Origin: an uncultured Oscillibacter sp.
GTDB lineage: Bacteria; Bacillota; Clostridia; Oscillospirales; Oscillospiraceae
NCBI RefSeq assembly: GCF_910584465.1
Contig: NZ_CAJUBK010000003.1
Location: 26,750-90,749 of the forward strand
Direction: 5' to 3'
Length of the DNA: 64,000 nt
Below are positions 34,437-42,971 of this stretch, piece after piece. Below the pieces are notes generated by a model, which searched no databases, was not told where the DNA came from, and saw only the letters and a list, made by a program, of their open reading frames with translations. Position 1 is the first letter of the stretch. Every line of letters starts with the position of its first letter. The position numbers and the translations under genes were made by a program.

Positions 34437-35978
34437 TTATCGCGGTCCCATCAAGACCGTAGGCTCGGACAGCGGGATCAGGGTCTGCGGGTCCAGGAAG
34501 AAGAGGCGGCAGCCTTCTTCCAGGCGTGTGCCGAAGTCGAACCGTCCCCTGGAGCCGCCATAGGTCCCCAGGGCCGCGCCTCGGAACCGCCCGCCGCTCA
34601 GGGAGGCGGCGAGGACCATCGTTTCCTGCGGGAGGAACGGGCCGTTATATTGGATGGACGTGCCGCGGGAGGACGTGTCCACGATCCATACGGGGATCTC
34701 CAGCGGCTGGGAGGGGCTGGCGTGGTAATGGAAGGTCACACCGAAAAACTGGCTGAATGCGTCTTCGTCGATGGAGATCTTCTTCCAGTCCTTCTCCCCG
34801 CCCTCATAGTAGATGTCGAGCCAGGGGCCATCACTCAGCCCCCGCAGATCGATCGAGACCACGCTTTTGGGGATGTATACGCAGGCCAAGTCGGGGCACC
34901 AGAACGCCCCAAATTTTATGTGTTCGACAGAAGGCGGGATGCGTACCCGCCATAGGCCCGTGCCGTAAAATGCCTGGATCCCGATTTCCTCCAAATCGGC
35001 GGAGAGGGCCGCGCTGGCCAGCGCATGACACCTCGCAAACGCATAGTCCCCTACCGTCCGCACGCTGTCCGGGAGACGGATCTCCGTTAAGGCTTCGTTG
35101 TACGCAAAAGCGCCCCATCCGATCTCCTCCAGGCCCTCCGGGAGGGTCACGGAGGCAAGCCCCGCACATGCGAACGCGTCTGCGCCGATGCGTTTCACGG
35201 TACTGGGGACCACAAAACTCGTCCCTTCTTTGCCCTCCGGGTATTGCACCAGCTCGGTCATATCCATGTTGTATAAAACGCCGTCAACGGCGCGGTGATT
35301 TGTGTTCCCCTCAGAAACGGAAATTTTTTTCAACATCCTGATACCAGGGGTCATCCAGGTGGAAAACGCGCACCCGCCAATATATTTCACGGTGCTCGGG
35401 ATCGTTACCTCCACCATATCGCATGATTTGAACGCGCCGGTCCCGATGCGCTCCACGCCCTCCGGGATCGTGACCGCTGGCAGCTGCGTGCCCAGGAAGG
35501 CTGCATCCCCAATCGATCTCACGCTCCCCGGGATCTGCACCTGCGCGGAGGATAAAAGACATGTGCTGAACGCGGACGCGCCGATGCTGGCCACGCCCTC
35601 CTCGATGACGATCTTCTGCAGCACCACCAGATCGGGGCTTCCTCCCCATGGATCCCATAGACTGCTTACATATCTGAGCCACGGGGGGAGCTCCCGTTCT
35701 TCCCCAACGTCCGCCTTTGTCGGCGGCAGGACTTCGGGGGTGCTGGATTCCAGCTCCCAATGGTAGCTATAGTCCTCCATCTCCCCGTTCCCGCGGATGG
35801 TCAGGACCCCATCCGCCTCCAGCGTCCATGTGAGATCGGCCCCATCCTTCCCGCAGGGCCCTTGGGCCACGATGCCCGCCTTGGGGGTCCCGGTTTGTTC
35901 CGCTCCCTGGGCCGGGACGCACAGCCCTGCCGTCAGGCACAGGCAGGCCAGTGCCGCCAAGATCCGGATCTTCCGCAC
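34437..35978 (-). CDS. BspA-type leucine-rich-repeat surface protein
   Basis: 513 residues from GTG 35978 after GGAGGAGG, signal peptide 1-25 (AQG-AEQ). A short beta domain (GADLTWTLEADGVLTIRG) precedes LRR_5 repeats at about 120-380, less regular than in the other LRR genes here (a non-LRR insert near VSEGNTNHRAVDGVLY). The shared C-terminal module closes the protein (VLAASLSGGRFRGAAL ... CRLFFLDPQTLIPL). Probably cell-surface; ligand unknown. It is convergent with the efflux operon. Confidence 0.86.
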   Translation of the reverse strand: MRKIRILAALACLCLTAGLCVPAQGAEQTGTPKAGIVAQGPCGKDGADLTWTLEADGVLTIRGNGEMEDYSYHWELESSTPEVLPPTKADVGEERELPPWLRYVSSLWDPWGGSPDLVVLQKIVIEEGVASIGASAFSTCLLSSAQVQIPGSVRSIGDAAFLGTQLPAVTIPEGVERIGTGAFKSCDMVEVTIPSTVKYIGGCAFSTWMTPGIRMLKKISVSEGNTNHRAVDGVLYNMDMTELVQYPEGKEGTSFVVPSTVKRIGADAFACAGLASVTLPEGLEEIGWGAFAYNEALTEIRLPDSVRTVGDYAFARCHALASAALSADLEEIGIQAFYGTGLWRVRIPPSVEHIKFGAFWCPDLACVYIPKSVVSIDLRGLSDGPWLDIYYEGGEKDWKKISIDEDAFSQFFGVTFHYHASPSQPLEIPVWIVDTSSRGTSIQYNGPFLPQETMVLAASLSGGRFRGAALGTYGGSRGRFDFGTRLEEGCRLFFLDPQTLIPLSEPTVLMGPR

Positions 35979-36117
35979 AGCCGCCTCCTCCTTTCCTTTG
36001 TTCTTTCCTCATCCTGCCATATTCCGCCTCTGCCGTCAAGCCCTCTCCCGCAGACGTACTGTGAGCAGTCTTGGCGACGGCGATCCCTTGCTCCGCGCGG
36101 GGCTCCCTCGTCTCATC

Positions 36118-37212
36118 TCACATCTGCTGTCCCGGGAGCAGCGTCACGGCCCCGCAGACCGGCGCGCCGTCCCCGTCCAGGAAGAACAGCTTCCACCCCG
36201 CCGCCAGGCCCCGGTCCACCATGACCGTCGTGCCCAGCCGCTTCCCCAGGGCGAGATCCTCCATCCTCTCCCCGCTGTACGAGGCGGCATAGACCGCCGC
36301 GCAGCCGTCCAACACGCCGTCCGGGTCCGAGAGGACGACCGTGGACGGACTGCCCGCCGTCCAGCCCATCACCGCCGCCGGCGCGGCGGCTTTTGGGGTC
36401 CAGTGGGCGTAGAGCGTCTGGTCCCCGGAGAGCTCCGCGATGTCGGTGGAGCGGACCTCCGTGCCGCCCCCGGCGGCGGTGAACCAGCCGGCGAAGACAT
36501 GGCCCTCCCGCTGGGGGACGGGCAGGTCCCCGTAGGGCTCCCCGTTGGCGGCGGTGATGCTGTCCGGGCTGACGGAGCCCCCGTTGGCGTCGAAGAGGAC
36601 CCGATGCTGCGCGGGGACCACCGTCACGTCGCAATAGGCCCGCTTCCCCTCGAGGTAGGTGCGCACCTGGACCCGGGTCGTGCCGGGGGCCGCGCCGTAC
36701 ACGGAGCCGTCGGAGCCCACCTCCGCGACGGACGGATCCTCACTGGAGTAGAGATAGGAGCCGTAGTCCGCCCCCTCGGGCGTGACGGACGCGGAGAGGG
36801 ACCGGCTCTCCCCCACGGCCAGGGTCATGCTGCCGGGGGTGAGCGTAACGCCTGTGGGGAGGGGCGGTTTTACCGTGACCCGTACGTCCATGTTCTGGTA
36901 GGGTGAAGAAGTAGACGTCCGGTAACGATAGTTCAAATTCACGAAAGAGCTGCCGGTCGCAGCGAGTGCCTTTACTTCGCATTGGAACGAAGAAAATGAG
37001 AGGATGCGGACTTTCTGCGGATCGTTGCTGGACCAATTGCCATCGCTGACGCTTGCACTCGTGATCGGGGCATAGATCGTCCGCTGCTCCCCCACCCGCA
37101 TGGTCACCTCGTTGGTACCGGCCGCCATGGTGGGCGGCGGCTGGATCAGCGTCAGGCATAGGACCAGCGCCGCCAGATAGGACCATACCTTATTATAATG
37201 ATGATGTTTCAT
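36118..37212 (-). CDS. Exported Ig-like (Big2) and InlB-repeat protein
   Basis: 364 residues after AAAGGAGG; signal peptide (SYLAALVLCLTLI ... MAAG). Residues about 105-200 hold a Big2 Ig-like domain (GVTLTPGSMTLAVGES ... YSSEDPSVAEV ... GTTRVQV). An InlB/Flg_new repeat follows at about 207-272 (VLFDANGGSVSPD ... GHVFAGWFTAAGGGTEV ... LYAHW), and the shared C-terminal module ends it (VYAASYSGERMEDLAL ... WKLFFLDGDGAPVCGAV). No catalytic motif. It is likely a surface or matrix protein; the ligand is unknown. Confidence 0.83.
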   Translation of the reverse strand: MKHHHYNKVWSYLAALVLCLTLIQPPPTMAAGTNEVTMRVGEQRTIYAPITSASVSDGNWSSNDPQKVRILSFSSFQCEVKALAATGSSFVNLNYRYRTSTSSPYQNMDVRVTVKPPLPTGVTLTPGSMTLAVGESRSLSASVTPEGADYGSYLYSSEDPSVAEVGSDGSVYGAAPGTTRVQVRTYLEGKRAYCDVTVVPAQHRVLFDANGGSVSPDSITAANGEPYGDLPVPQREGHVFAGWFTAAGGGTEVRSTDIAELSGDQTLYAHWTPKAAAPAAVMGWTAGSPSTVVLSDPDGVLDGCAAVYAASYSGERMEDLALGKRLGTTVMVDRGLAAGWKLFFLDGDGAPVCGAVTLLPGQQM

Positions 37213-37262
37213 CGCGATCCCTCCTTTGGCCCAAGCATACCAAGATCTGACTCAAAACGCAA

Positions 37263-37296
37263 GAGCCTCCGGTACGGAGATCCGTACCGGAGGCTC
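37263..37296 (-). terminator. Terminator after the large SLH gene
   Basis: A 16-bp perfect stem (GAGCCTCCGGTACGGA and its complement, 2-base loop) lies 23 bases past the SLH stop on the minus strand, followed by TTGCG. Confidence 0.7.
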
Positions 37297-37318
37297 GTTC
37301 ATGCAGGGCCGGACGTGT

Positions 37319-39553
37319 TCAGCGCTTCGTCTCGATGACGCGGATCACGCCGTCTCCGGCAGCGTAGAGGTCCGCGGTCCGGTCGTAGGCATGGGCGGCG
37401 TCCAGGGTGGTCCAGCTCTTGGCGTCGGCGTTGTAGCAGGCCACCGTGCCGGGCACCGTATAGGTCCGCCCGTTCACCGTGACGGCGGTCTTCCCCGTCC
37501 AGGCCGTGTTGGGCACGCCCGCCAGCTTGGTCAGCTTGCTCACGCTGGTGAAGGCCGTGCCGGAGTAGTTGACGGACACCGCCACATAGTCGCCGGTGTA
37601 CACGTCCTCGTTCTCGGCTATGGGCAGGGGGCCCACCGTCCGCTGGCCGTTCTCCACGGTCAGGTAATAGCTCCGCCCGCCGGATTCCCCGTTGGTCTTC
37701 GAGGTGATCGCGGCCCGGCCGTAGAGGGTCACGTCCCGGCTGAGGCTGGTGCCCAGGACCACCACGTCCACCTTGCCCGCCCAGTTCTTCTGGGCGAAGC
37801 TGACCTGATCGGCCGGGACGATGCCGGGCAGATCGCTGAGGTCCACGACGCGGAGGCCGTCGCTTTCGTACTGGTACACAGTCACGCTGGCGGCGAGGTT
37901 CACGGTGCCCAGCCGCCGGGCCGTCAGATCCAGCGCGCCCCGGACGCTGCCGCCGCCCTGGCGGTTGACCTTGAGCACGCCCCGCTCCTCCGAGGAGACC
38001 CGGACCAGCTCGCCGGGCTTGGCGGCGGCGCTGTCCGCCGCGCCCTTCACCGTCACGCCGCAAAGCAGGTCCACCTCGGCGGAGCCGCCGCCGATGGACT
38101 TCACCACGCCCAGGCTCCCGGCCTGGCTGTTCCCGGCGCGGACGGCCCCGCCCACCTGGTTGTCCTCAGTCAGCAGGAGGGTGATCTGGTCCCCGGGGGT
38201 GAAGGCGGCCAGGCTGGCCTGCGCCGTGGTCAGCACCGGGAACTCACAGCCCATCACCGTGACGAACGCCGCCTCCGAGGGGCTGGGACGGCAGCTCTCA
38301 TAGCAGCCCGTCACCTTCTTGTCGCTGACCCGGATGCTGTTGGTGGCGCTGGAGTAGACCGCCACGTCATAGGCGATCAGGTCCGCCGGGACGGCGGGAC
38401 AGCCGTTCTTATAGATGCTGTAGCCCCCCGCGCCGCCGGTCAGGCCGTCGAAGCCCGCGACGGAGCCGTTCTTGAAGACGATGACGGCCTCGCTGGAGGA
38501 GGTGCCGCCGCCCGCGACGATATAGGCCACGTTCCCGGCCTTGTTCAGGTACAGTGTCAGGGACGTGCCGGGGTTCAGCCAGGAGTAGAGGGAGCTCCAA
38601 GCCTGCTGCTTCCCGTTGTAGTAAACGCCGGTGTCGTTGTCCACCGCGTACTGCGTGCCGGAGGTGTCGGTGAGCTGCAAAGCCCCCGCCCCGGCCAGGG
38701 TCACGGTCCGGCTGGCGTTGCTGCTGGGCAGGAAGGTCACGGCCTTGCCGTCCTTCAGCACCAGGGTGCCCCAGGAGCCGTTCAGCGCGCCGCTGGAGGT
38801 CTTCCCGCCCCGCAGCTGGTAGACCTCGCCGGAGGCCAGCTGCAGCGCGTCCTTCTTCCCGTCCGGCCCGGCGGCGGTGGAGGAGACCAGGACCACGTCC
38901 TCCTTCGTCTCCATGCCGATGCCGGAGAGGAACGAGCCCGCCTTGCTGCCGTCCTCCCCCACGCGGTCGGCCTGGAGGAGGTTCATGAACATCCGGGCCG
39001 CCTGCCCCCGGGTGAGGACGGCGTTCCCGTCGGAGGTGCCGAGACCGTCCATCAGGCCCGCCCGCGAGGCGGCGGCGACATAGCTCCTGGGCCACACGCC
39101 GCCGATGCTCTTGTCCTGATACCCCAGGACGCGGAGCAGGATCGTCGCCGCCTGTCCCAGGGTCACCGGCTTATCGGGGTAGAATTTGCCGTCGGAATAG
39201 CCGGAGATGATGTTCCTGCCCTTCGCGGCCATGTTGATGTAAGCCGCCGCCCAGTGGGAGGGCTTCACGTCCGGATAGATCGTCACCGTATTGTAGAGCC
39301 CCAGCTCCCCCTCGCCGTCCATGGCGCAGACCGCCATCTTGCAGAACTGGGCCCGCGTCAGCTGGGCGCCGGGGCGGAAGCTCCCGTTCCCGTAACCGTC
39401 CATCACGCCCATGAGCCGCAGGGCCTCCGCGGCGATGATGTCGGAGCGGTCGGTGAGGTCGGAAAAGCCCGCCGCCCCCGCGGCTGAGGCGGGCAGGATG
39501 AACAGCGACGCGCTCAGCGCCGCCGCCAGGAACAGGGACAAGATCTTCTTCAT
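37319..39553 (-). CDS. S-layer homology domain protein, possible S-layer subunit
   Basis: 744 residues after AGGAGG, signal peptide 1-24 (ASA-AGA). Three SLH repeats lie at the N-terminus (about 28-200: GVMDGYGNGSFRPGAQLTRAQF; ISGYSDGKFYPDKPVTLGQAA; GLMDGLGTSDGNAVLTRGQAA). A long beta-rich region of Ser/Thr/Gly-rich sequence follows, without catalytic motifs. N-terminal SLH plus a long repetitive body is the usual plan of S-layer proteins in this group, unlike the two C-terminal SLH proteins at 8376 and 23176. It is monocistronic. Confidence 0.85.
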   Translation of the reverse strand: MKKILSLFLAAALSASLFILPASAAGAAGFSDLTDRSDIIAAEALRLMGVMDGYGNGSFRPGAQLTRAQFCKMAVCAMDGEGELGLYNTVTIYPDVKPSHWAAAYINMAAKGRNIISGYSDGKFYPDKPVTLGQAATILLRVLGYQDKSIGGVWPRSYVAAASRAGLMDGLGTSDGNAVLTRGQAARMFMNLLQADRVGEDGSKAGSFLSGIGMETKEDVVLVSSTAAGPDGKKDALQLASGEVYQLRGGKTSSGALNGSWGTLVLKDGKAVTFLPSSNASRTVTLAGAGALQLTDTSGTQYAVDNDTGVYYNGKQQAWSSLYSWLNPGTSLTLYLNKAGNVAYIVAGGGTSSSEAVIVFKNGSVAGFDGLTGGAGGYSIYKNGCPAVPADLIAYDVAVYSSATNSIRVSDKKVTGCYESCRPSPSEAAFVTVMGCEFPVLTTAQASLAAFTPGDQITLLLTEDNQVGGAVRAGNSQAGSLGVVKSIGGGSAEVDLLCGVTVKGAADSAAAKPGELVRVSSEERGVLKVNRQGGGSVRGALDLTARRLGTVNLAASVTVYQYESDGLRVVDLSDLPGIVPADQVSFAQKNWAGKVDVVVLGTSLSRDVTLYGRAAITSKTNGESGGRSYYLTVENGQRTVGPLPIAENEDVYTGDYVAVSVNYSGTAFTSVSKLTKLAGVPNTAWTGKTAVTVNGRTYTVPGTVACYNADAKSWTTLDAAHAYDRTADLYAAGDGVIRVIETKR

Positions 39554-39667
39554 GATCGGTTTTCCTCCTATGCGGGTCCTCTTGTGAAAGCTGTATGGTC
39601 CATGTTAGTACAGTTTGCCGGACAAAACAACAACAAAACGGTTACAGTTTCTCGCCCGGGGAGGGCC

Positions 39668-40531
39668 TCATCCGCCGGCCGTCAGGGCGCCGGACAGGGG
39701 CCGTAGCGTCCCCTCCTCCAGATAGGAGAGCTTCGCGGTCTCCCCCTTCACGGTGAAGTCCTGCTGCACGCTCCCGCCGGCGGGGAGCGTCAGCGGCAGG
39801 CTTTGGACGTCCGTCATGCGTCCTCCGGTGTACCCCACGGCGTAAAGCGTCCCGGACACCGGGCCGGAGGCCGGATTGCGCAGGCTGGCCAGGAGGCAGA
39901 CCCGGCCGTCCCGGATGCTCTCCCCATCCTTGGTCATCTGCACCTGCCCGCTGCCGTCCAGGATCTGGTCCACCTTCTCCTGGATCGTCTTGCCCTGATA
40001 GATGCTCTCCCCCCGCCAGCGGATATAGGGCTTGCCGTCCTCATTGGCGACCAGGAGCACGAAGGCCGTCCCGATGCCGCCGTTGGAGCCGTCCAAAACG
40101 GCGTTGGCGTAATCGGACAGCATGTAGAGCCCCCGGTAGAAGACATGGGAGACCTTGCCGCCCATATAGGTGTCCACGAAGTTTTGTGTAGCCGCCCGGT
40201 CCTCCTCGACGGACACGGCCACGATGTTCACCCGGGGATCGTCCGCCAGGGCGCCCCGGGCGATGGTGCTGAACAGCTGCCGGCAGTTCCCGCAGCCGCT
40301 CTTGAAGAAGATCAGCACCGCCACGCCGCCCTCGGGCACGTCGTAGTGGAAGGGCTCCAGCTCGGTCCCGTCCTTCGAAAGGTCGTAGACGTTCCGTTTC
40401 CAGACGTTGTCCTCGATATGGAGGTCCTCCCCCTTTTCCACCGCCAGGGCGGGGGTGGAGACCAGGGCCAGGGTCAGCGCCAGGGCCAGCAGCTGTGCCG
40501 CCGTCCTGCGCAGGAGCTTCATCGTTTTCAT
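39668..40531 (-). CDS. Exported thioredoxin-fold protein with CxxC motif
   Basis: 287 residues after AAGGAAGG, signal peptide to about 30 (ALA-VEK). A thioredoxin-like domain spans about 65-200: VAVLIFFKSGCGNCRQLF has the redox-type CGNC, and a cis-Pro-like loop is unclear. The last 75 residues are the shared C-terminal module (LYAVGYTGGRMTDVQS ... AKLSYLEEGTLRPL). It probably acts outside the membrane in thiol redox chemistry, perhaps on neighbouring exported proteins, but no partner oxidoreductase (CcdA/DsbD) is nearby. Confidence 0.8.
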   Translation of the reverse strand: MKTMKLLRRTAAQLLALALTLALVSTPALAVEKGEDLHIEDNVWKRNVYDLSKDGTELEPFHYDVPEGGVAVLIFFKSGCGNCRQLFSTIARGALADDPRVNIVAVSVEEDRAATQNFVDTYMGGKVSHVFYRGLYMLSDYANAVLDGSNGGIGTAFVLLVANEDGKPYIRWRGESIYQGKTIQEKVDQILDGSGQVQMTKDGESIRDGRVCLLASLRNPASGPVSGTLYAVGYTGGRMTDVQSLPLTLPAGGSVQQDFTVKGETAKLSYLEEGTLRPLSGALTAGG

Positions 40532-40630
40532 CGAGAATACCTTCCTTCCCCGCCGCAGCGGTGTTGCGATGCCTTTATTTTACAGGAAAGTTCCGAGAAA
40601 TGCAACAGGGAAGTCCTGTAAATGGACTTT

Positions 40631-40688
40631 GTTACAGAAATTTGTAACATAGTTTTTCCTTGACACCAGGGGCCGATGAAGATATCAT
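40631..40688 (+). promoter_or_regulatory. Promoter with upstream palindrome, gene 40756
   Basis: TTGACA (40660-40665), 17 bases, TATCAT (40683-40688). Directly upstream lies the dyad GTTACA-gaaatt-TGTAAC (40631-40648), a probable regulator site. The ten bases TGTAACATAG at its right arm also occur near 27740, upstream of the cohesin-SLH gene. Confidence 0.65.
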
Positions 40689-40755
40689 AAGTAGTATAGG
40701 CAACAGCTGCATGCCGCCCCGGCGGCGTGCCGGATGATAGGAACGGAGACATATC

Positions 40756-41988
40756 ATGAAATTGAAACGGATAGGCGCGGGACTGGCCTCCGTCCTGCTG
40801 GCGGTGTGCCTCCCGCTGACGGCCGCGCGGGCCGCGGAGCCGGAGGATGCCTCCAACAGCCAGGTCTGGGCCCCGCGGGACGGCGGAAAAAGCCCGGAAG
40901 ACCTTTTTGCGTCCTACGTCGACCAGAACTTCTATAGCGGCGGCGTCCTTTCGGATGCTCCGGAGGCCCCTTCCGGGGATCTGCTGGAGGGCCTGGATCA
41001 GAAGCTCTACGACGCGCTGAAGAACCGGATCAAGGACACGGCGAGATACGGCGGCGGGACGGAGTTCGAGATCGAGCCCGCCGAGCTGGCCCTGCCGGAT
41101 GCGTGGACCGCTGAGGATCTGGGGGCCCCCGCCGCCCTGCCGGACGGCAGTCCCGATCCCGAAGCGCTGGAGGCCGCGGAGGCCCTGGCCGGGTTCGACG
41201 TCTGCGCGGTGATGGACGCCCTGCTCACGGACCTGCCTTACGACTTCTATTGGTTCGACCGCTGCGCCGACGTCCCGGTGTCCTATTCCGCGCCGAAGCC
41301 GGTGGTGCGCCCGGGCGCAGAGGAGGGGTCCTTTGAGATCTGCCTGGAGGGCAGCTTCCGCTTCACCTTCGCCGTCGTCCCGGAGTTCCAGGACGGCAGC
41401 GGCGCCGTCACCTCCGAGGTGGGCGCTGTCCGCGCGGCGGTGAAGGCGGCGCAGGCCATCGCCGCCGCCCACAGGGACGAGAGCGACTATCAGAAGCTCC
41501 TGTCCTTCCGGGATGAGCTCAGCCTCCAGGCGGGCCCCGGCGGGAAGGCCGCCCCCGGCGGCGCGTTCGGCGATCCCTGGCAGATGGTCTGGGCGCTGGA
41601 CGGCGATCCCGATACGGAGGCGTCCAGCGAGGGCTGGGCCAAGGCGTTCCAGTACCTGTGCGGCCTGGCGGGCCTCCGGGAGATGGAGTGCTATACGGTG
41701 AGCGGGCTGACGCAGGTGGGCGAGGATCTCCCGTCCCCTTGTATGTGGAACATCATCCGGGCCGGAGGCAGGAGCTATCTGGCGGACGTCGCCGGGTCCC
41801 TGGACGGAGCGGCCGGATGGGACGGCGGGCTCTTCCTGGTGGGCGTCCGGGTCAATGAGGACACCACGCCCTCGGGCTACATCGCGGATCTGCCTGCCGG
41901 GCCGGTCTATTACTGGTACGAAAGCGGGGGACTCGCCCCCGAGGTGCTGGACCTGGCCCCCTGTGCGCTGGACCCTGCCGGGGCGTGA
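40756..41988 (+). CDS. Exported degenerate transglutaminase-like protein (predicted inactive)
   Basis: 410 residues, signal peptide 1-27 (ARA-AEP). Residues about 285-350 have the skeleton of clostridial transglutaminase-like proteins, but the expected Cys of CEG is Ser (SSEGWAKAFQYLC, Ser291) and the expected His of HMWN is Cys (PCMWNII, Cys329); the Asp is kept (YLADV, Asp344). The surrounding fold-defining residues are well preserved, so this reads as a pseudoenzyme, perhaps a binding protein, and not a decaying gene. It has a strong promoter and terminator. It lacks the shared C-terminal module. Compare the intact enzyme at 18752. Confidence 0.75.
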   Translation: MKLKRIGAGLASVLLAVCLPLTAARAAEPEDASNSQVWAPRDGGKSPEDLFASYVDQNFYSGGVLSDAPEAPSGDLLEGLDQKLYDALKNRIKDTARYGGGTEFEIEPAELALPDAWTAEDLGAPAALPDGSPDPEALEAAEALAGFDVCAVMDALLTDLPYDFYWFDRCADVPVSYSAPKPVVRPGAEEGSFEICLEGSFRFTFAVVPEFQDGSGAVTSEVGAVRAAVKAAQAIAAAHRDESDYQKLLSFRDELSLQAGPGGKAAPGGAFGDPWQMVWALDGDPDTEASSEGWAKAFQYLCGLAGLREMECYTVSGLTQVGEDLPSPCMWNIIRAGGRSYLADVAGSLDGAAGWDGGLFLVGVRVNEDTTPSGYIADLPAGPVYYWYESGGLAPEVLDLAPCALDPAGA

Positions 41989-42016
41989 GAGCGCTTGCGT
42001 TTGATATCGATCGTTC

Positions 42017-42060
42017 ACGGACCGCCTCCCTCTCATCGAGAGGGAGGCGGTCCGTGTTTG
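42017..42060 (+). terminator. Terminator after gene 40756
   Basis: A 19-bp perfect stem (CACGGACCGCCTCCCTCTC and its complement, loop ATC) followed by TTT. Confidence 0.85.
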
Positions 42061-42110
42061 AGGTTCGTTCCAGGGAGGCCGGATGGGTCTGGGAGACCCT
42101 GACGGAAAAG

Positions 42111-42142
42111 AGGCCCGGTCATCGAGATGATCCGGGCCTTTG
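42111..42142 (-). terminator. Terminator of the leftward glycan locus
   Basis: AGGCCCGGTCAT pairs with ATGATCCGGGCCT with one bulge; on the minus strand it is followed by CTTTTCC. It lies about 70 bases after the last gene of the locus. Confidence 0.65.
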
Positions 42143-42209
42143 CTCATATCCGATCTTGCTTTGGCGGTCTCCCCTGCCTGTCTTGTGGTCCGATCCCTGC
42201 CTGTGTGGT

Positions 42210-42857
42210 TCACCCTCGGTCCACCAGGACCTCCGTCAATGCCGGGACTAAATGAGAAAGCCACAAGCGGTACCCTTCCGGCGTTAAATGGACACCATCA
42301 AGATTGTACTTCGGTGAAAGATCCCCGTTTTCCCCAGCAAACTCTTCATATAGATCTAAGAAACGCAGCCCCCTTTCCTGGCAGAGGACGGCCAGATCCT
42401 GATTGAGGGCACGGACATTCTGATTATCGAGAGGGTGAGACGTAGCTACCGGCAGGACGCTTGTGACGATGATCGACGTATCTGGCAATTCTTGAGCCAG
42501 CGTATCCAGGAGCACCGCATATGACTCGGCAGTTTCTTCAGGGCTCTTGTCTCCCAAATCGTTGACGCCCGCCATCAGAGAGACGACCGCGGGATCCAAC
42601 GCTTTGACAGAATCGATCCGGGCGGTCATTCCCGCCGTGGTATCAGAACCGATGCCCCGGTTCGCCACACGCCAGCAGGGCAGGACATCCTGCCATCCGA
42701 GCTTTTGCGTGATGCTGTCCCCCAGGCAGACGATATCTATATCCTCTGGCTGGAAGGCCATAAACAAAGCCTCCCGTTCCCAATATTGGGGATTCGTCAA
42801 AAATGGCGTTTTTTCCGGCGGCCAAACAGTCGCTCCAATTTCCTCTTGATAAGTCAA
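42210..42857 (-). CDS. SGNH/GDSL hydrolase, probably frameshifted at its 5' end
   Basis: The 215-residue frame has SGNH blocks GDSIT (catalytic Ser), GIGSDT, GVND and DGVHLT (Asp/His), as in lysophospholipase L1-like esterases that remove O-acyl groups from glycans. The frame has only a weak TTG start at 42857. A strong site, AAGGAGG six bases before ATG 42985, sits upstream in a frame that is open through an eight-G run (42879-42886). One more G there would join the frames into a 258-residue protein. The gene is either switched by slippage, mutated, or affected by a sequencing error. It is last in the glycan locus. Confidence 0.8.
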   Translation of the reverse strand: MTYQEEIGATVWPPEKTPFLTNPQYWEREALFMAFQPEDIDIVCLGDSITQKLGWQDVLPCWRVANRGIGSDTTAGMTARIDSVKALDPAVVSLMAGVNDLGDKSPEETAESYAVLLDTLAQELPDTSIIVTSVLPVATSHPLDNQNVRALNQDLAVLCQERGLRFLDLYEEFAGENGDLSPKYNLDGVHLTPEGYRLWLSHLVPALTEVLVDRG

Positions 42858-42878
42858 AACTTCTTCAATAGAACCGTA

Positions 42879-42886
42879 CCCCCCCC
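42879..42886 (-). repeat. G8 homopolymer (coding strand) at the SGNH frameshift
   Basis: Eight Gs on the coding strand at the point where the strong upstream start loses frame with the SGNH domain. Such tracts can slip during replication. Confidence 0.7.
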
Positions 42887-42971
42887 GAGGTCATTTTTGT
42901 CCTGTATGTCCGCCGGATAGAGACACGGGAACAGTATGCTCTCGAGTAAGCAGGCAACAGCCATAATACGA

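Noticed and set aside
36092..36108. Independent terminator after the Ig/InlB gene
   Set aside because: It is one arm of the 34396-34432 hairpin without a matching partner, so it cannot fold into a terminator.
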